A stretch of DNA of 6,552 bases, from the NCBI GenBank assembly GCA_046049675.1, contig JBJORA010000047.1:1-6552 (forward strand), given 5' to 3'. Of the stretch, positions 1-5,953 are shown piece after piece (position 1 is the stretch's first letter; each line of letters starts with the position of its first letter). Under the pieces are notes generated by a model. It was not told the DNA's origin, did no database searches, and worked only from the letters and a program-made list of their open reading frames with translations. The position numbers were made by a program, and so were the translations under genes. Origin of the DNA: CAIXQW01 sp046049675 (lineage in GTDB: Bacteria > Bacteroidota > Bacteroidia > Chitinophagales > Chitinophagaceae).

Positions 1-54
1 TGCAATTTTAAGCGCTATATACACCTTAGACAATCACACTAGCCTACATAAAAT

Positions 55-73
55 ACTCATGTATAACATAAGT
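55..73 (-). terminator. Candidate weak terminator hairpin downstream of the secreted protein gene
   Basis: Read on the minus strand, the RNA forms an 8-bp stem (ACUUAUGU with ACAUGAGU, including one G-U wobble) around a 3-nt UAU loop, followed directly by AUUUUA. It starts 17 nt after the stop of the minus-strand gene. On the plus strand the wobble becomes an A-C mismatch, so the hairpin fits a minus-strand transcript better. It is AT-rich with a short U-run, so it would be weak if it works. Nothing else recognisable lies in 1-89. Confidence 0.35.
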
Positions 74-89
74 AGATTTTTGCAGCAGC

Positions 90-1268
90 CTAAAAATTCT
101 TCAACACCACGCGCTCCCCATTTTGCATATATACAATTACAAAGTGTTGTGGTGGAATAGCTTTTGTGCTTGGCCAATTATAGCATATTGCACCCGAAGA
201 ACTGAGCAGGTTAACTTGTTTGATGAACTTGACATCATTCCCATATATAAATTGATTGGCTAAGTATAAACTTCGTGTGAACTCTGTATTAGTCTTTAAT
301 GGCCAATTCATAATATCACGCGTATCCAATCTATAAATATTAGGCGGAAAAATGCTGATACGTTCTGAGCTAATAAGCAAAGTAGAATCTTGTTGCCATG
401 CAATGCCTTCGGCCTGGCCTACGCTAAAGCCCAAGTCGATTCTGCGTTTGTTGCCACTAAAAAATTGATCTCCCTGATAGTCCCACAAATGCCAAATAAA
501 AGCTTGTGCATTGGTATCGTAGCCAAGCAAAACGATTTGTCCATCAGCACGTAGACTTGCATCAGTAATCAAGCCACGTACGTAAAAGCTATCTGCAATA
601 CGCGCTGTATCATTTGCAAGGTCGCTGCGCAGTTTATAGTGCGTGCACCAATGATTGCCCCATTGCTTGGTAAACAAGTGAATGGTATCGTGTATCGCTA
701 TCACAGCTTCGCAATCGAACTTAGTTTGGCTATTGCTGGAAAAATCTGTTTGATCCTCGTAACTAAAATTTGTACGAAGTGCAATAGACGAATCGCTAGA
801 TAATGAATCGCGATAAACTTTATAGATGCAAAGATTAGTGCGGCTACCGTCATTATTGCCAACATCTGCTACATATAAATATGAGGCAGTCGCGCACATT
901 GCCTCCCAATCAATATTGCTTGCTGTGCGCAACTTATGCGAACGAATAATGGTGCCTAAGCTAGTATCAATGGCTAAAATACTTGTCGCACCTCCGCCGT
1001 CGTTAATCGTCAGCAATGTATCGGCAATTAATGTAAGCGCACTGTTTTCATTTAAGCTTGCATCAAGTGTTTTGATAAGGCTCGCATTACGCGATACCGG
1101 CGCATACAAGCATGAGCCATCATTTTGTGTAGCAGCTGGGTTAAAATTAGTTGCCATAATATCTGTGCAGCCAAATATTTGAGCAATGCAAGTAGATGGC
1201 ATAGCTGCAAGAAAAGCACTAAGTGCCATCACCACTTTGCAAGGCTTTAGACGAACAGAAAAACTCAT
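90..1268 (-). CDS. Secreted beta-propeller-like protein with GCTD motif and short T9SS-like sorting tail
   Basis: A 392-residue protein of unknown specific function, predicted to be exported. Residues 1-29 look like a Sec signal peptide: basic R6, K8 and K11, a hydrophobic core at about 12-23, and probable cleavage after CIA (A29). Next is a GCTD...DGSC motif (33-53) with cysteines C34 and C53, a short element common in secreted Bacteroidota proteins. The middle (about 60-320) has repeating strand patterns such as DWEA, LYVADVGNN, DCEAV, LFTKQW and QAEGIAW, typical of Bacteroidota propeller-type proteins; I infer a beta-propeller fold. The last ~60 residues (about 331-392) match the strand pattern of a T9SS type A sorting domain, with VNLLSSSGA, then a hydrophobic HFVIVY strand, NGERVV and a basic KNF end, but it is shorter than usual and lacks the NP motif. 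A TAGCTTTG promoter box 11 nt upstream supports this start. Divergent from the ATPase gene. Export is well supported; substrate and function are unknown. Confidence 0.8.
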   Translation of the reverse strand: MSFSVRLKPCKVVMALSAFLAAMPSTCIAQIFGCTDIMATNFNPAATQNDGSCLYAPVSRNASLIKTLDASLNENSALTLIADTLLTINDGGGATSILAIDTSLGTIIRSHKLRTASNIDWEAMCATASYLYVADVGNNDGSRTNLCIYKVYRDSLSSDSSIALRTNFSYEDQTDFSSNSQTKFDCEAVIAIHDTIHLFTKQWGNHWCTHYKLRSDLANDTARIADSFYVRGLITDASLRADGQIVLLGYDTNAQAFIWHLWDYQGDQFFSGNKRRIDLGFSVGQAEGIAWQQDSTLLISSERISIFPPNIYRLDTRDIMNWPLKTNTEFTRSLYLANQFIYGNDVKFIKQVNLLSSSGAICYNWPSTKAIPPQHFVIVYMQNGERVVLKNF

Positions 1269-1279
1269 GTTGATGTCCG

Positions 1280-1287
1280 CAAAGCTA
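1280..1287 (-). promoter_or_regulatory. Bacteroidota -7 promoter box (TAGCTTTG) for the secreted protein gene
   Basis: On the minus strand this is TAGCTTTG, an exact match to TAnnTTTG, ending 11 nt before the ATG. If transcription begins about 4-7 nt after the box, the leader is only about 4-8 nt. I find no TTG at the expected -33 spacing, so the call rests on the -7 box and its position. Confidence 0.55.
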
Positions 1288-1429
1288 AGCCTTGTAGTTG
1301 ATTAAGGTATTGGCTATTGCAGCTTGCCTAGCCCTTCCAGATGGAATTGTATTGACATATAAAAATTAAAGCTATATTTTGCGATTAATTACATTACATC
1401 TTTGATTATCAATCTTTTAATATCATATT

Positions 1430-1449
1430 ATGCTTATTTACTTAAGCAT
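1430..1449. repeat. Upstream copy of a repeated palindrome (TGCTTA-N6-TAAGCA), possible operator
   Basis: ATGCTTA and TAAGCAT are perfect 7-nt inverted arms around a 6-nt spacer. The core TGCTTA-N6-TAAGCA recurs at 1496-1513 with the same spacer length but a different spacer sequence. That pattern suits a dimeric repressor site better than a transcribed hairpin. A run of T (1449-1454) follows, so a weak terminator is the alternative, but no plus-strand gene precedes it. It lies between divergent genes and could serve either. Confidence 0.4.
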
Positions 1450-1493
1450 TTTTTATACAATAGCGCTTAATATCTTACGCATTTATTGATATT

Positions 1494-1528
1494 TTTGCTT
1501 AATTATATAAGCAATTTTAGTACCTTTG
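1494..1528 (+). promoter_or_regulatory. Bacteroidota promoter of the ATPase gene (TTTG, then TACCTTTG)
   Basis: TACCTTTG at 1521-1528 matches TAnnTTTG exactly. A TTTG at 1494-1497 sits 23 nt upstream, slightly long for a -33 element. The -7 box ends 20 nt before the ATG at 1549. It lies inside the longer open frame that could start at 1486, so a transcript from here cannot encode those 21 extra residues; this decides the start. Confidence 0.6.
1495..1514. promoter_or_regulatory. Downstream palindrome copy overlapping the -33 region of the ATPase promoter
   Basis: TTGCTTA and TAAGCAA form perfect 7-nt inverted arms around ATTATA. The core matches the palindrome at 1430-1449, and the two centres are 65 bp apart. 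The left arm overlaps the TTTG (1494-1497) that could be the -33 element, and the right arm ends 6 bp before the -7 box at 1521. A protein bound here would cover the promoter, so repression, possibly autoregulation of the ATPase gene, is the inference. Confidence 0.4.
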
Positions 1529-1548
1529 CGGAAGAGAAATTCATCATT

Positions 1549-2739
1549 ATGGACAAGTTATACGACCTGCATGATGCCTATATTCGAAAAACACAAACCA
1601 ATCATAAACGCTATCTTATTAATGCTATTGATTGGGATAGTCAACTCATAGGCATAAAAGGCTCTAAAGGAATTGGCAAAACAACCTTGATGCTACAGTA
1701 CATTAAGGAAAATCTTAGTGCACAACAAGCATTGTATATATCTATGGATAGTATTGTTGCAAAGCAATACACAATCTTTGATATCGCTGAGTATCACATC
1801 AATAGAGGAGGTACACATTTGTTTGTTGACGAAATCCATAAATATGCCGATTGGAGCAGCGAAATAAAAACGATTTACGACCTCTACCCCGATTTGCATA
1901 TCGTATTCTCTGGATCTTCCATCTTGCAGATATACAAGTCATTTGCTGACCTAAGCAGAAGAGCACTTAGCTATGATTTGCATGGACTTTCCTTTAGAGA
2001 ATTTATTCATATGGAAACAGGCATTGACTTGCCCAAAATAAACATTGAAGATCTAGTAAAAAACCATGTAGCATTTGCGGAAGGAATTACAAAGGAAATC
2101 AATGTATTTACGCACTGGCAAAATTATTTGAGCTACGGCTATTATCCTTTCTATAGAGAAGACAAAAAGAACTTTGCCTTAAAGCTAGAAAACGTAATTA
2201 ATAACGCCTTAGATGTTGATCTTCCATATGCTTTAGAGATTAACGTGCATAATATATTTAAGATCAAAAAGCTGCTACATATACTAGCAACAGAACTACC
2301 CTTTCAGCCTAATGTAAGCAAACTGGCAGGCAGTCTTGAACTCAATAGAAATACACTGAATAACTATTTATACTACTTAGCAGAAAGTAATTTAATACAG
2401 TTGCTGTTAGATGCAGGAAAAAGCTACAGTACTTTATCCAAACCAGAAAAGATTTACATGCATAATACCAATCTAATTTATGCGATTACCAGAGAGAAAG
2501 GAAATAAAGGCACCTTAAGAGAAATTTTCTTCTTCAACCAAGTTAACGCATACAACAAAGTAAACTATACCAAGCAAGGCGATTTCGTGGTGGACAACAA
2601 GTACATATTTGAAATTGGTGGTGCCTCTAAAACCACTAGCCAAATCAAAGACATTAAAAATAGTTTTCTTGCAGTGGACGATATACTAATTGGGCGCGCT
2701 AATAAAATTCCACTTTGGTTGTTTGGCTTCTTGTACTAA
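1549..2739 (+). CDS. AAA_14/DUF4143-type P-loop ATPase (COG1373-like)
   Basis: A 396-residue ATPase of a widespread family whose cellular role is mostly unknown; many members occur as isolated accessory genes. Domains visible in order: an N-terminal helix (1-30); an AAA+ core with Walker A GSKGIGKTT (38-46, K44), Walker B HLFVDE (90-95, D94 and E95), a sensor-like FSGSS (120-124) and arginines R137/R138 before GLSFREF (146-152), the segment typical of AAA_14; a winged-helix-like region with SKLAGSLELNRNTLNNYL (257-274); and a DUF4143-type C-terminal domain. That last part resembles a PD-(D/E)XK nuclease fold, with D345 in GDF and E355 in IFEIGG, but the usual lysine of the E-x-K motif is replaced by G357; K361 is nearby. 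Nuclease activity is therefore doubtful. The start at 1549 is chosen over 1486 because the promoter box lies between them. No partner gene adjoins it. Hand counts of three 60-nt blocks give about 33% GC against about 43% in galE, so recent acquisition is possible. Cytoplasmic, with no membrane segments. Confidence 0.8.
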   Translation: MDKLYDLHDAYIRKTQTNHKRYLINAIDWDSQLIGIKGSKGIGKTTLMLQYIKENLSAQQALYISMDSIVAKQYTIFDIAEYHINRGGTHLFVDEIHKYADWSSEIKTIYDLYPDLHIVFSGSSILQIYKSFADLSRRALSYDLHGLSFREFIHMETGIDLPKINIEDLVKNHVAFAEGITKEINVFTHWQNYLSYGYYPFYREDKKNFALKLENVINNALDVDLPYALEINVHNIFKIKKLLHILATELPFQPNVSKLAGSLELNRNTLNNYLYYLAESNLIQLLLDAGKSYSTLSKPEKIYMHNTNLIYAITREKGNKGTLREIFFFNQVNAYNKVNYTKQGDFVVDNKYIFEIGGASKTTSQIKDIKNSFLAVDDILIGRANKIPLWLFGFLY

Positions 2740-2786
2740 GCATAAAAGCTAGCACAGTTACGGCAATAAAAACAACGATTAATGTA

Positions 2787-2826
2787 GTAAGTGCATATGC
2801 CGCTCAATACAAGCATATGCACTTAC
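2787..2826. promoter_or_regulatory. Perfect 14-bp inverted repeat overlapping the ABC-F promoter, candidate operator
   Basis: GTAAGTGCATATGC (2787-2800) is repeated exactly inverted as GCATATGCACTTAC (2813-2826) with a 12-bp spacer. Each arm contains the self-complementary octamer GCATATGC, and the two octamers are 20 bp apart, about two helical turns, as expected for paired dimer sites on one DNA face. The right arm shares TAC with the TACCTTTG box, so a bound protein would block polymerase. The alternative is a terminator for the ATPase gene, whose stop is 47 bp upstream, but no T-run follows. Confidence 0.5.
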
Positions 2827-2831
2827 CTTTG
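2824..2831 (+). promoter_or_regulatory. -7 promoter box (TACCTTTG) of the ABC-F gene
   Basis: An exact TAnnTTTG match ending only 5 nt before the ATG at 2837. Transcription starting 4-7 nt after the box would begin at or within a few bases of the start codon, giving a leaderless or near-leaderless mRNA. No -33 TTG is visible; the inverted repeat occupies that position. Confidence 0.55.
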
Positions 2832-2836
2832 CGCAC

Positions 2837-4711
2837 ATGCATTTTTTAAGCGCAGAAGATATTAGCAAAAGCTATGGCGTAACAAAGCTTTTCAAGAAGT
2901 TGCGTTTTAATATTAGTAAAGGCGACAAAGTTGGTCTTATTGCTCGCAATGGTACGGGCAAAAGTTCTTTACTAAAAATCCTTGCTGGTCAGGATACAGC
3001 CGATGAGGGTAAAATATGGATACATAAGGATGTAGATGTGATACTCTTTGAACAAGAGCCACGCTTTGAAGCGCAGGATACTATTCTAGATTATATTTTT
3101 CACCTAGACAATGAAGTAGTACATGCCATAAAGCGCTACGAATATGCCGTTGCTACAGGTGCACAAGACGCACTTAACAAGGCTATCTCACAAATGGATG
3201 AATTAGATGCTTGGACATTTGACGGCACCGTAAAAGAAATTCTTGGCAAGCTACAGGTACACGATTTAGACAAACCGATGGGTACGCTAAGTGGTGGGCA
3301 ACGCAAACGTGTATCCCTTGCGCGCACCTTGGTAGATGCTAGTTACGGCAACAGACATACCCTACTATTGCTTGATGAACCTACTAACCACTTAGATGTT
3401 GAAACAATAGAATGGTTGGAAAATTATCTTGTAAAGGATAATATGACGCTTATACTTGTTACCCACGACCGTTACTTTTTGGACGACGTATGTGATGTGA
3501 TTTGGGAACTAGATAATGATGAGCTTTATACTTACCAAGGCGACTATAGCAAGTATTTGGAGCAAAAAGCAGCGCGCATAGAAAATACAGCAAGCAATTT
3601 AGATAAAGCACGCAATACCTTTCGTAAAGAACTCGAGTGGATGCGCAAGCAACCAAAGGCGCGCACAACCAAAAGTAAAAGTCGTCAAGAAAGTTTTCAC
3701 GAACTGAAAGACAAGGTAAGCGTGCGTAATACCGATATGCAACTAAAGCTAGACATGAAAATGAATCGCTTGGGTGGTAAGGTATTAGAAATGAAAGTTG
3801 TGCGGAAAGCATTTGGGGAGTTAAAAGTACTAGATGGTTTTAGCCACACTTTCGCCAAAGGTGAACGCGTCGGCGTTGTCGGGAAAAATGGCATAGGCAA
3901 AAGTACTTTCCTAAATATGATTATGGGTGTGGAGCAGGCGGACAGTGGCAAAATTAATTCTGGTGACACTGTGGTGTTTGGCTACTACACTCAGCAAGGC
4001 TTGCAGTACAAAGAAGATATGCGTGTTTTGGAATACGTTAAAAGTATTGCAGAGAGTTTTCCATTGGCTAAAGGCGGTAGTATAAGTGCTAGTCAATTTT
4101 TAGAATTATTCCTATTCCCGCCAGATAAGCAGCATACTTATTTAAGCAGTTTAAGTGGCGGCGAAAAAAAGCGTCTATTGTTATTAAGCATCTTGTTTAC
4201 AAACCCCAACTTTTTAATTTTAGATGAGCCGACAAACGATCTTGACCTGCCTACTCTGGAAGTGCTCGAGCAATTTTTACTCGACTACCAAGGCTGCCTG
4301 CTGATAGTAAGCCACGATAGGTATTTTATGGATAAACTTGTTGATCACCTTTTTATTTTTGAAGGCGATGGCAAGGTGCGCGACTTTCCTGGCAACTATA
4401 GCGAATATCGCGTGGACCTCAAAGTAAAAGAGCAAGAAAGCAAACAGCTAGCAAATGCTACTCCTGCGCAACAAGCAGAAAAACCTGCTGATAAACGTAA
4501 AGTAGGCTTTAAGGAAAAGCGCGAATTTGAAATGCTATGCAAAGAACTAGAACAACTAGCAGAAGAAAAAGATCAACTTGCACAAAAAATGATGACAGAC
4601 CTAGCCTACGATCAGCTTCAGGCTGCAAGCAATAGGCTGACTGAAATTCAGACGCTTATAGACGAAAAAGAACTTCGTTGGCTAGAACTGAGCGAACTAG
4701 TTGATAACTAA
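2837..4711 (+). CDS. uup: ABC-F family ATPase, Uup type
   Basis: A 624-residue cytoplasmic protein with two ABC ATPase domains and no membrane segments, as in the ABC-F family, which acts on the ribosome rather than in transport. Domain 1: Walker A at 36-43 (ARNGTGKS, K42; the usual first glycine is A36), signature LSGGQ (151-155), Walker B with D180 and catalytic E181, and H210 in the switch. The linker (about 240-315) is rich in basic residues (WMRKQPKARTTKSKSR) and corresponds to the P-site tRNA interaction motif. Domain 2: Walker A GKNGIGKS (349-356, K355), signature LSGGE (439-443), Walker B with D463 and E464, and H493. A charged coiled-coil-like tail (about 555-624) resembles the C-terminal domain of Uup; E. 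coli Uup is 635 residues, so length agrees. All key catalytic residues are present. In E. coli, Uup affects translation or ribosome function and precise transposon excision. The gene has its own promoter. An ABC-F antibiotic-resistance factor is possible, but the C-terminal tail favours Uup. Confidence 0.93.
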   Translation: MHFLSAEDISKSYGVTKLFKKLRFNISKGDKVGLIARNGTGKSSLLKILAGQDTADEGKIWIHKDVDVILFEQEPRFEAQDTILDYIFHLDNEVVHAIKRYEYAVATGAQDALNKAISQMDELDAWTFDGTVKEILGKLQVHDLDKPMGTLSGGQRKRVSLARTLVDASYGNRHTLLLLDEPTNHLDVETIEWLENYLVKDNMTLILVTHDRYFLDDVCDVIWELDNDELYTYQGDYSKYLEQKAARIENTASNLDKARNTFRKELEWMRKQPKARTTKSKSRQESFHELKDKVSVRNTDMQLKLDMKMNRLGGKVLEMKVVRKAFGELKVLDGFSHTFAKGERVGVVGKNGIGKSTFLNMIMGVEQADSGKINSGDTVVFGYYTQQGLQYKEDMRVLEYVKSIAESFPLAKGGSISASQFLELFLFPPDKQHTYLSSLSGGEKKRLLLLSILFTNPNFLILDEPTNDLDLPTLEVLEQFLLDYQGCLLIVSHDRYFMDKLVDHLFIFEGDGKVRDFPGNYSEYRVDLKVKEQESKQLANATPAQQAEKPADKRKVGFKEKREFEMLCKELEQLAEEKDQLAQKMMTDLAYDQLQAASNRLTEIQTLIDEKELRWLELSELVDN

Positions 4712-4764
4712 TGCATGGTGCTTCTACCACAAAGTATTTTTTAACTTGGTTGGAGCTGAATAGT

Positions 4765-4772
4765 TATATTTG
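4765..4772 (+). promoter_or_regulatory. -7 promoter box (TATATTTG) of galE
   Basis: An exact TAnnTTTG match ending 7 nt before the ATG at 4780. A TTG at 4746-4748 is the nearest -33 candidate, but its 16-nt spacer is short. The box lies downstream of an in-frame ATG at 4711, so it supports 4780 as the true start and implies a leader of only about 0-4 nt. Confidence 0.6.
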
Positions 4773-4779
4773 CAAAAGC

Positions 4780-5799
4780 ATGACAATACTTGTTACAGGA
4801 GGCTGCGGTTATATTGGCGCACATACTTTGGTAGACTTAAGTGAACATGGCTTTGACCTTGTTTGTGTTGACAATAATAGTAGAAGCACGCGCCAGTTGC
4901 TTTTAGGTGTTGAAGAGATCACACAAAAGATTATCCCCCATTACTGTGTTGACCTATGCGACTACGAAGCAACTGCCCAAATTTTTGAAAAACATCATAT
5001 CGATGGTATTATTCACTTCGCAGCATATAAAAGCGTTAACGAAAGTGTAGAAAAGCCAACTGACTATTACCACAATAACTTAGTTAGCCTTATCAATGTA
5101 CTACGTTTGATAGATGAGTTCGACGTTAAGCACTTTGTATTTAGCAGCAGCTGTAGTGTTTATGGCAACGCTGTTGAACTTCCAGTAAACGAAAGCACAC
5201 CCTTGCAACGTGCAGAAAGCCCTTATGCAGCAACGAAGCAAATTGGCGAACGCATGATTATAGACTTCAGCAAGAGTACTGAAGCCAATAGTATGCTCCT
5301 GCGTTATTTCAATCCAGTTGGCGCACACCCAAGCAATAAGATTGGCGAAATTATTATTGGCCGTCCTCAAAACCTTATTCCTGCAATTACACAAACCGCG
5401 ATTGGCAAGCTACCGCAAATGCTTGTGCATGGCACTGACTACGACACGCGCGATGGTAGTTGTATTCGCGACTTCATCCATGTGTGCGATATTGCACATG
5501 CACATACCTTGGCCTTGAAGCATCTTATCAATAATCCAGCTAGCGCTAAGGTTGATATCTTTAATCTAGGTACTGGCAATGGCGTAACAGTTTTAGAAGC
5601 AATTAAAAGTTTTGAAACAGTAACAGGCCTTAAACTCAACTATAGCAAGGGTCCGCGCAGACCGGGCGATGTAGTTGCGGTGTATGCCAATAATAGCAAG
5701 GCTGCGCAAGTGCTCGGTTGGCATTGTCAATATGCGCTAGACGATATGATGCGCACTGCTTGGGCTTGGGAAGAAAAAATGGCACACGCTGAAGTGTAA
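4780..5799 (+). CDS. galE: UDP-glucose 4-epimerase
   Basis: Interconverts UDP-glucose and UDP-galactose in the cytoplasm using bound NAD, feeding galactose breakdown (Leloir pathway) and surface polysaccharide synthesis. The 339-residue length matches the family (E. coli 338). The N-terminal Rossmann fold has TGGCGYIG (G7, G10, G13). The active site has S124 in FSSSCSVYG and the catalytic pair Y149 and K153 in SPYAATK, the same numbering as E. coli. NPVGAHPS (178-185) and RDFIHV (230-235) are further family motifs. At the position of E. coli Y299 and human C307 the protein has V301 (GDVVAVYAN); a small residue there is linked to also accepting N-acetylated sugars, so UDP-GlcNAc/GalNAc epimerisation is possible. 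An in-frame ATG at 4711, overlapping the preceding stop, would add 23 residues with no family counterpart and lies upstream of the promoter box, so I reject it. No other Leloir gene is visible. Confidence 0.95.
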   Translation: MTILVTGGCGYIGAHTLVDLSEHGFDLVCVDNNSRSTRQLLLGVEEITQKIIPHYCVDLCDYEATAQIFEKHHIDGIIHFAAYKSVNESVEKPTDYYHNNLVSLINVLRLIDEFDVKHFVFSSSCSVYGNAVELPVNESTPLQRAESPYAATKQIGERMIIDFSKSTEANSMLLRYFNPVGAHPSNKIGEIIIGRPQNLIPAITQTAIGKLPQMLVHGTDYDTRDGSCIRDFIHVCDIAHAHTLALKHLINNPASAKVDIFNLGTGNGVTVLEAIKSFETVTGLKLNYSKGPRRPGDVVAVYANNSKAAQVLGWHCQYALDDMMRTAWAWEEKMAHAEV

Positions 5800-5809
5800 A
5801 CAGACTTTG

Positions 5810-5827
5810 CTGCATAAGTATACGCAG
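5810..5827 (+). terminator. Weak hairpin after galE
   Basis: CTGCATA and TACGCAG pair with one A-C mismatch around an AGTA loop, 10 nt after the galE stop. No T-run follows directly; a T7 run lies further on at 5860-5866. It could stall polymerase or stabilise the 3' end, but it is not a textbook terminator. Confidence 0.25.
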
Positions 5828-5868
5828 ATGTGTAACTTATTAAAATAGTTTCTCCCACATTTTTTTAC

Positions 5869-5903
5869 AAAAAATACGTGAGCTAGTGATGCTTACTCAC
5901 TAG
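5869..5903 (-). terminator. Candidate terminator of the glutaryl-CoA dehydrogenase gene
   Basis: Two mutually exclusive stems are visible. A perfect 7-bp stem pairs 5883-5889 (CTAGTGA) with 5897-5903 (TCACTAG) around 7 nt. An alternative 5-bp stem, read on the minus strand, pairs GUGAG (5900-5896) with CUCAC (5882-5878) and is followed after GUA by U6. The second fits an intrinsic terminator for the leftward gene. The stop of that gene is about 50 nt upstream. Confidence 0.45.
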
Positions 5904-5923
5904 TCAGTAAATCTTTCTACACG

Positions 5924-5943
5924 TGATGCTACTTTGAGCATCA
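5924..5943. repeat. 7-bp stem-loop just downstream of the glutaryl-CoA dehydrogenase stop
   Basis: TGATGCT and AGCATCA are perfect inverted arms around a 6-nt ACTTTG loop, 10 nt beyond the minus-strand stop. There is no adjacent T-run on either strand, so a 3'-end stabilising hairpin is more likely than a terminator. GTGATGCT here (5923-5930) also occurs at 5886-5893, so part of this hairpin could pair with the neighbouring one. Confidence 0.35.
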
Positions 5944-5953
5944 AGCTAGGACT

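Noticed and set aside
826..1182. A 118-codon plus-strand open frame inside the secreted protein gene
   Set aside because: It lies antisense to a gene with a signal peptide, promoter box and recognisable domains; its own product shows no family pattern.
1352..1378. TTGACA followed by TATATT, resembling an E. coli sigma-70 promoter
   Set aside because: The spacer is 15 nt, short even for E. coli, and Bacteroidota use a different consensus. The overlapping TATATTTTG has one T too many for TAnnTTTG. A better box lies nearer the ATPase start.
2837..2960. Alanine replacing the first Walker A glycine (A36) as a sign of a dead ABC domain
   Set aside because: The catalytic lysine, signature, Walker B glutamate and switch histidine are all intact, and the loop retains NGTGKS, so activity is expected.
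3459..3969. Minus-strand open frames within the ABC-F gene
   Set aside because: They are shadows of a fully conserved coding sequence; their products have no recognisable motif and no promoter box was noticed for them.
4716..4742. Possible terminator between the ABC-F gene and galE
   Set aside because: The stem (TGGT/ACCA) is only 4 bp and the T6 run begins 7 nt after it, so I do not trust it.
1549..5799. ATPase, ABC-F and galE as one operon or a defence island
   Set aside because: Each has its own promoter box, the gaps are 97 and 68 bp, and the latter two are housekeeping types with no functional link to the ATPase.
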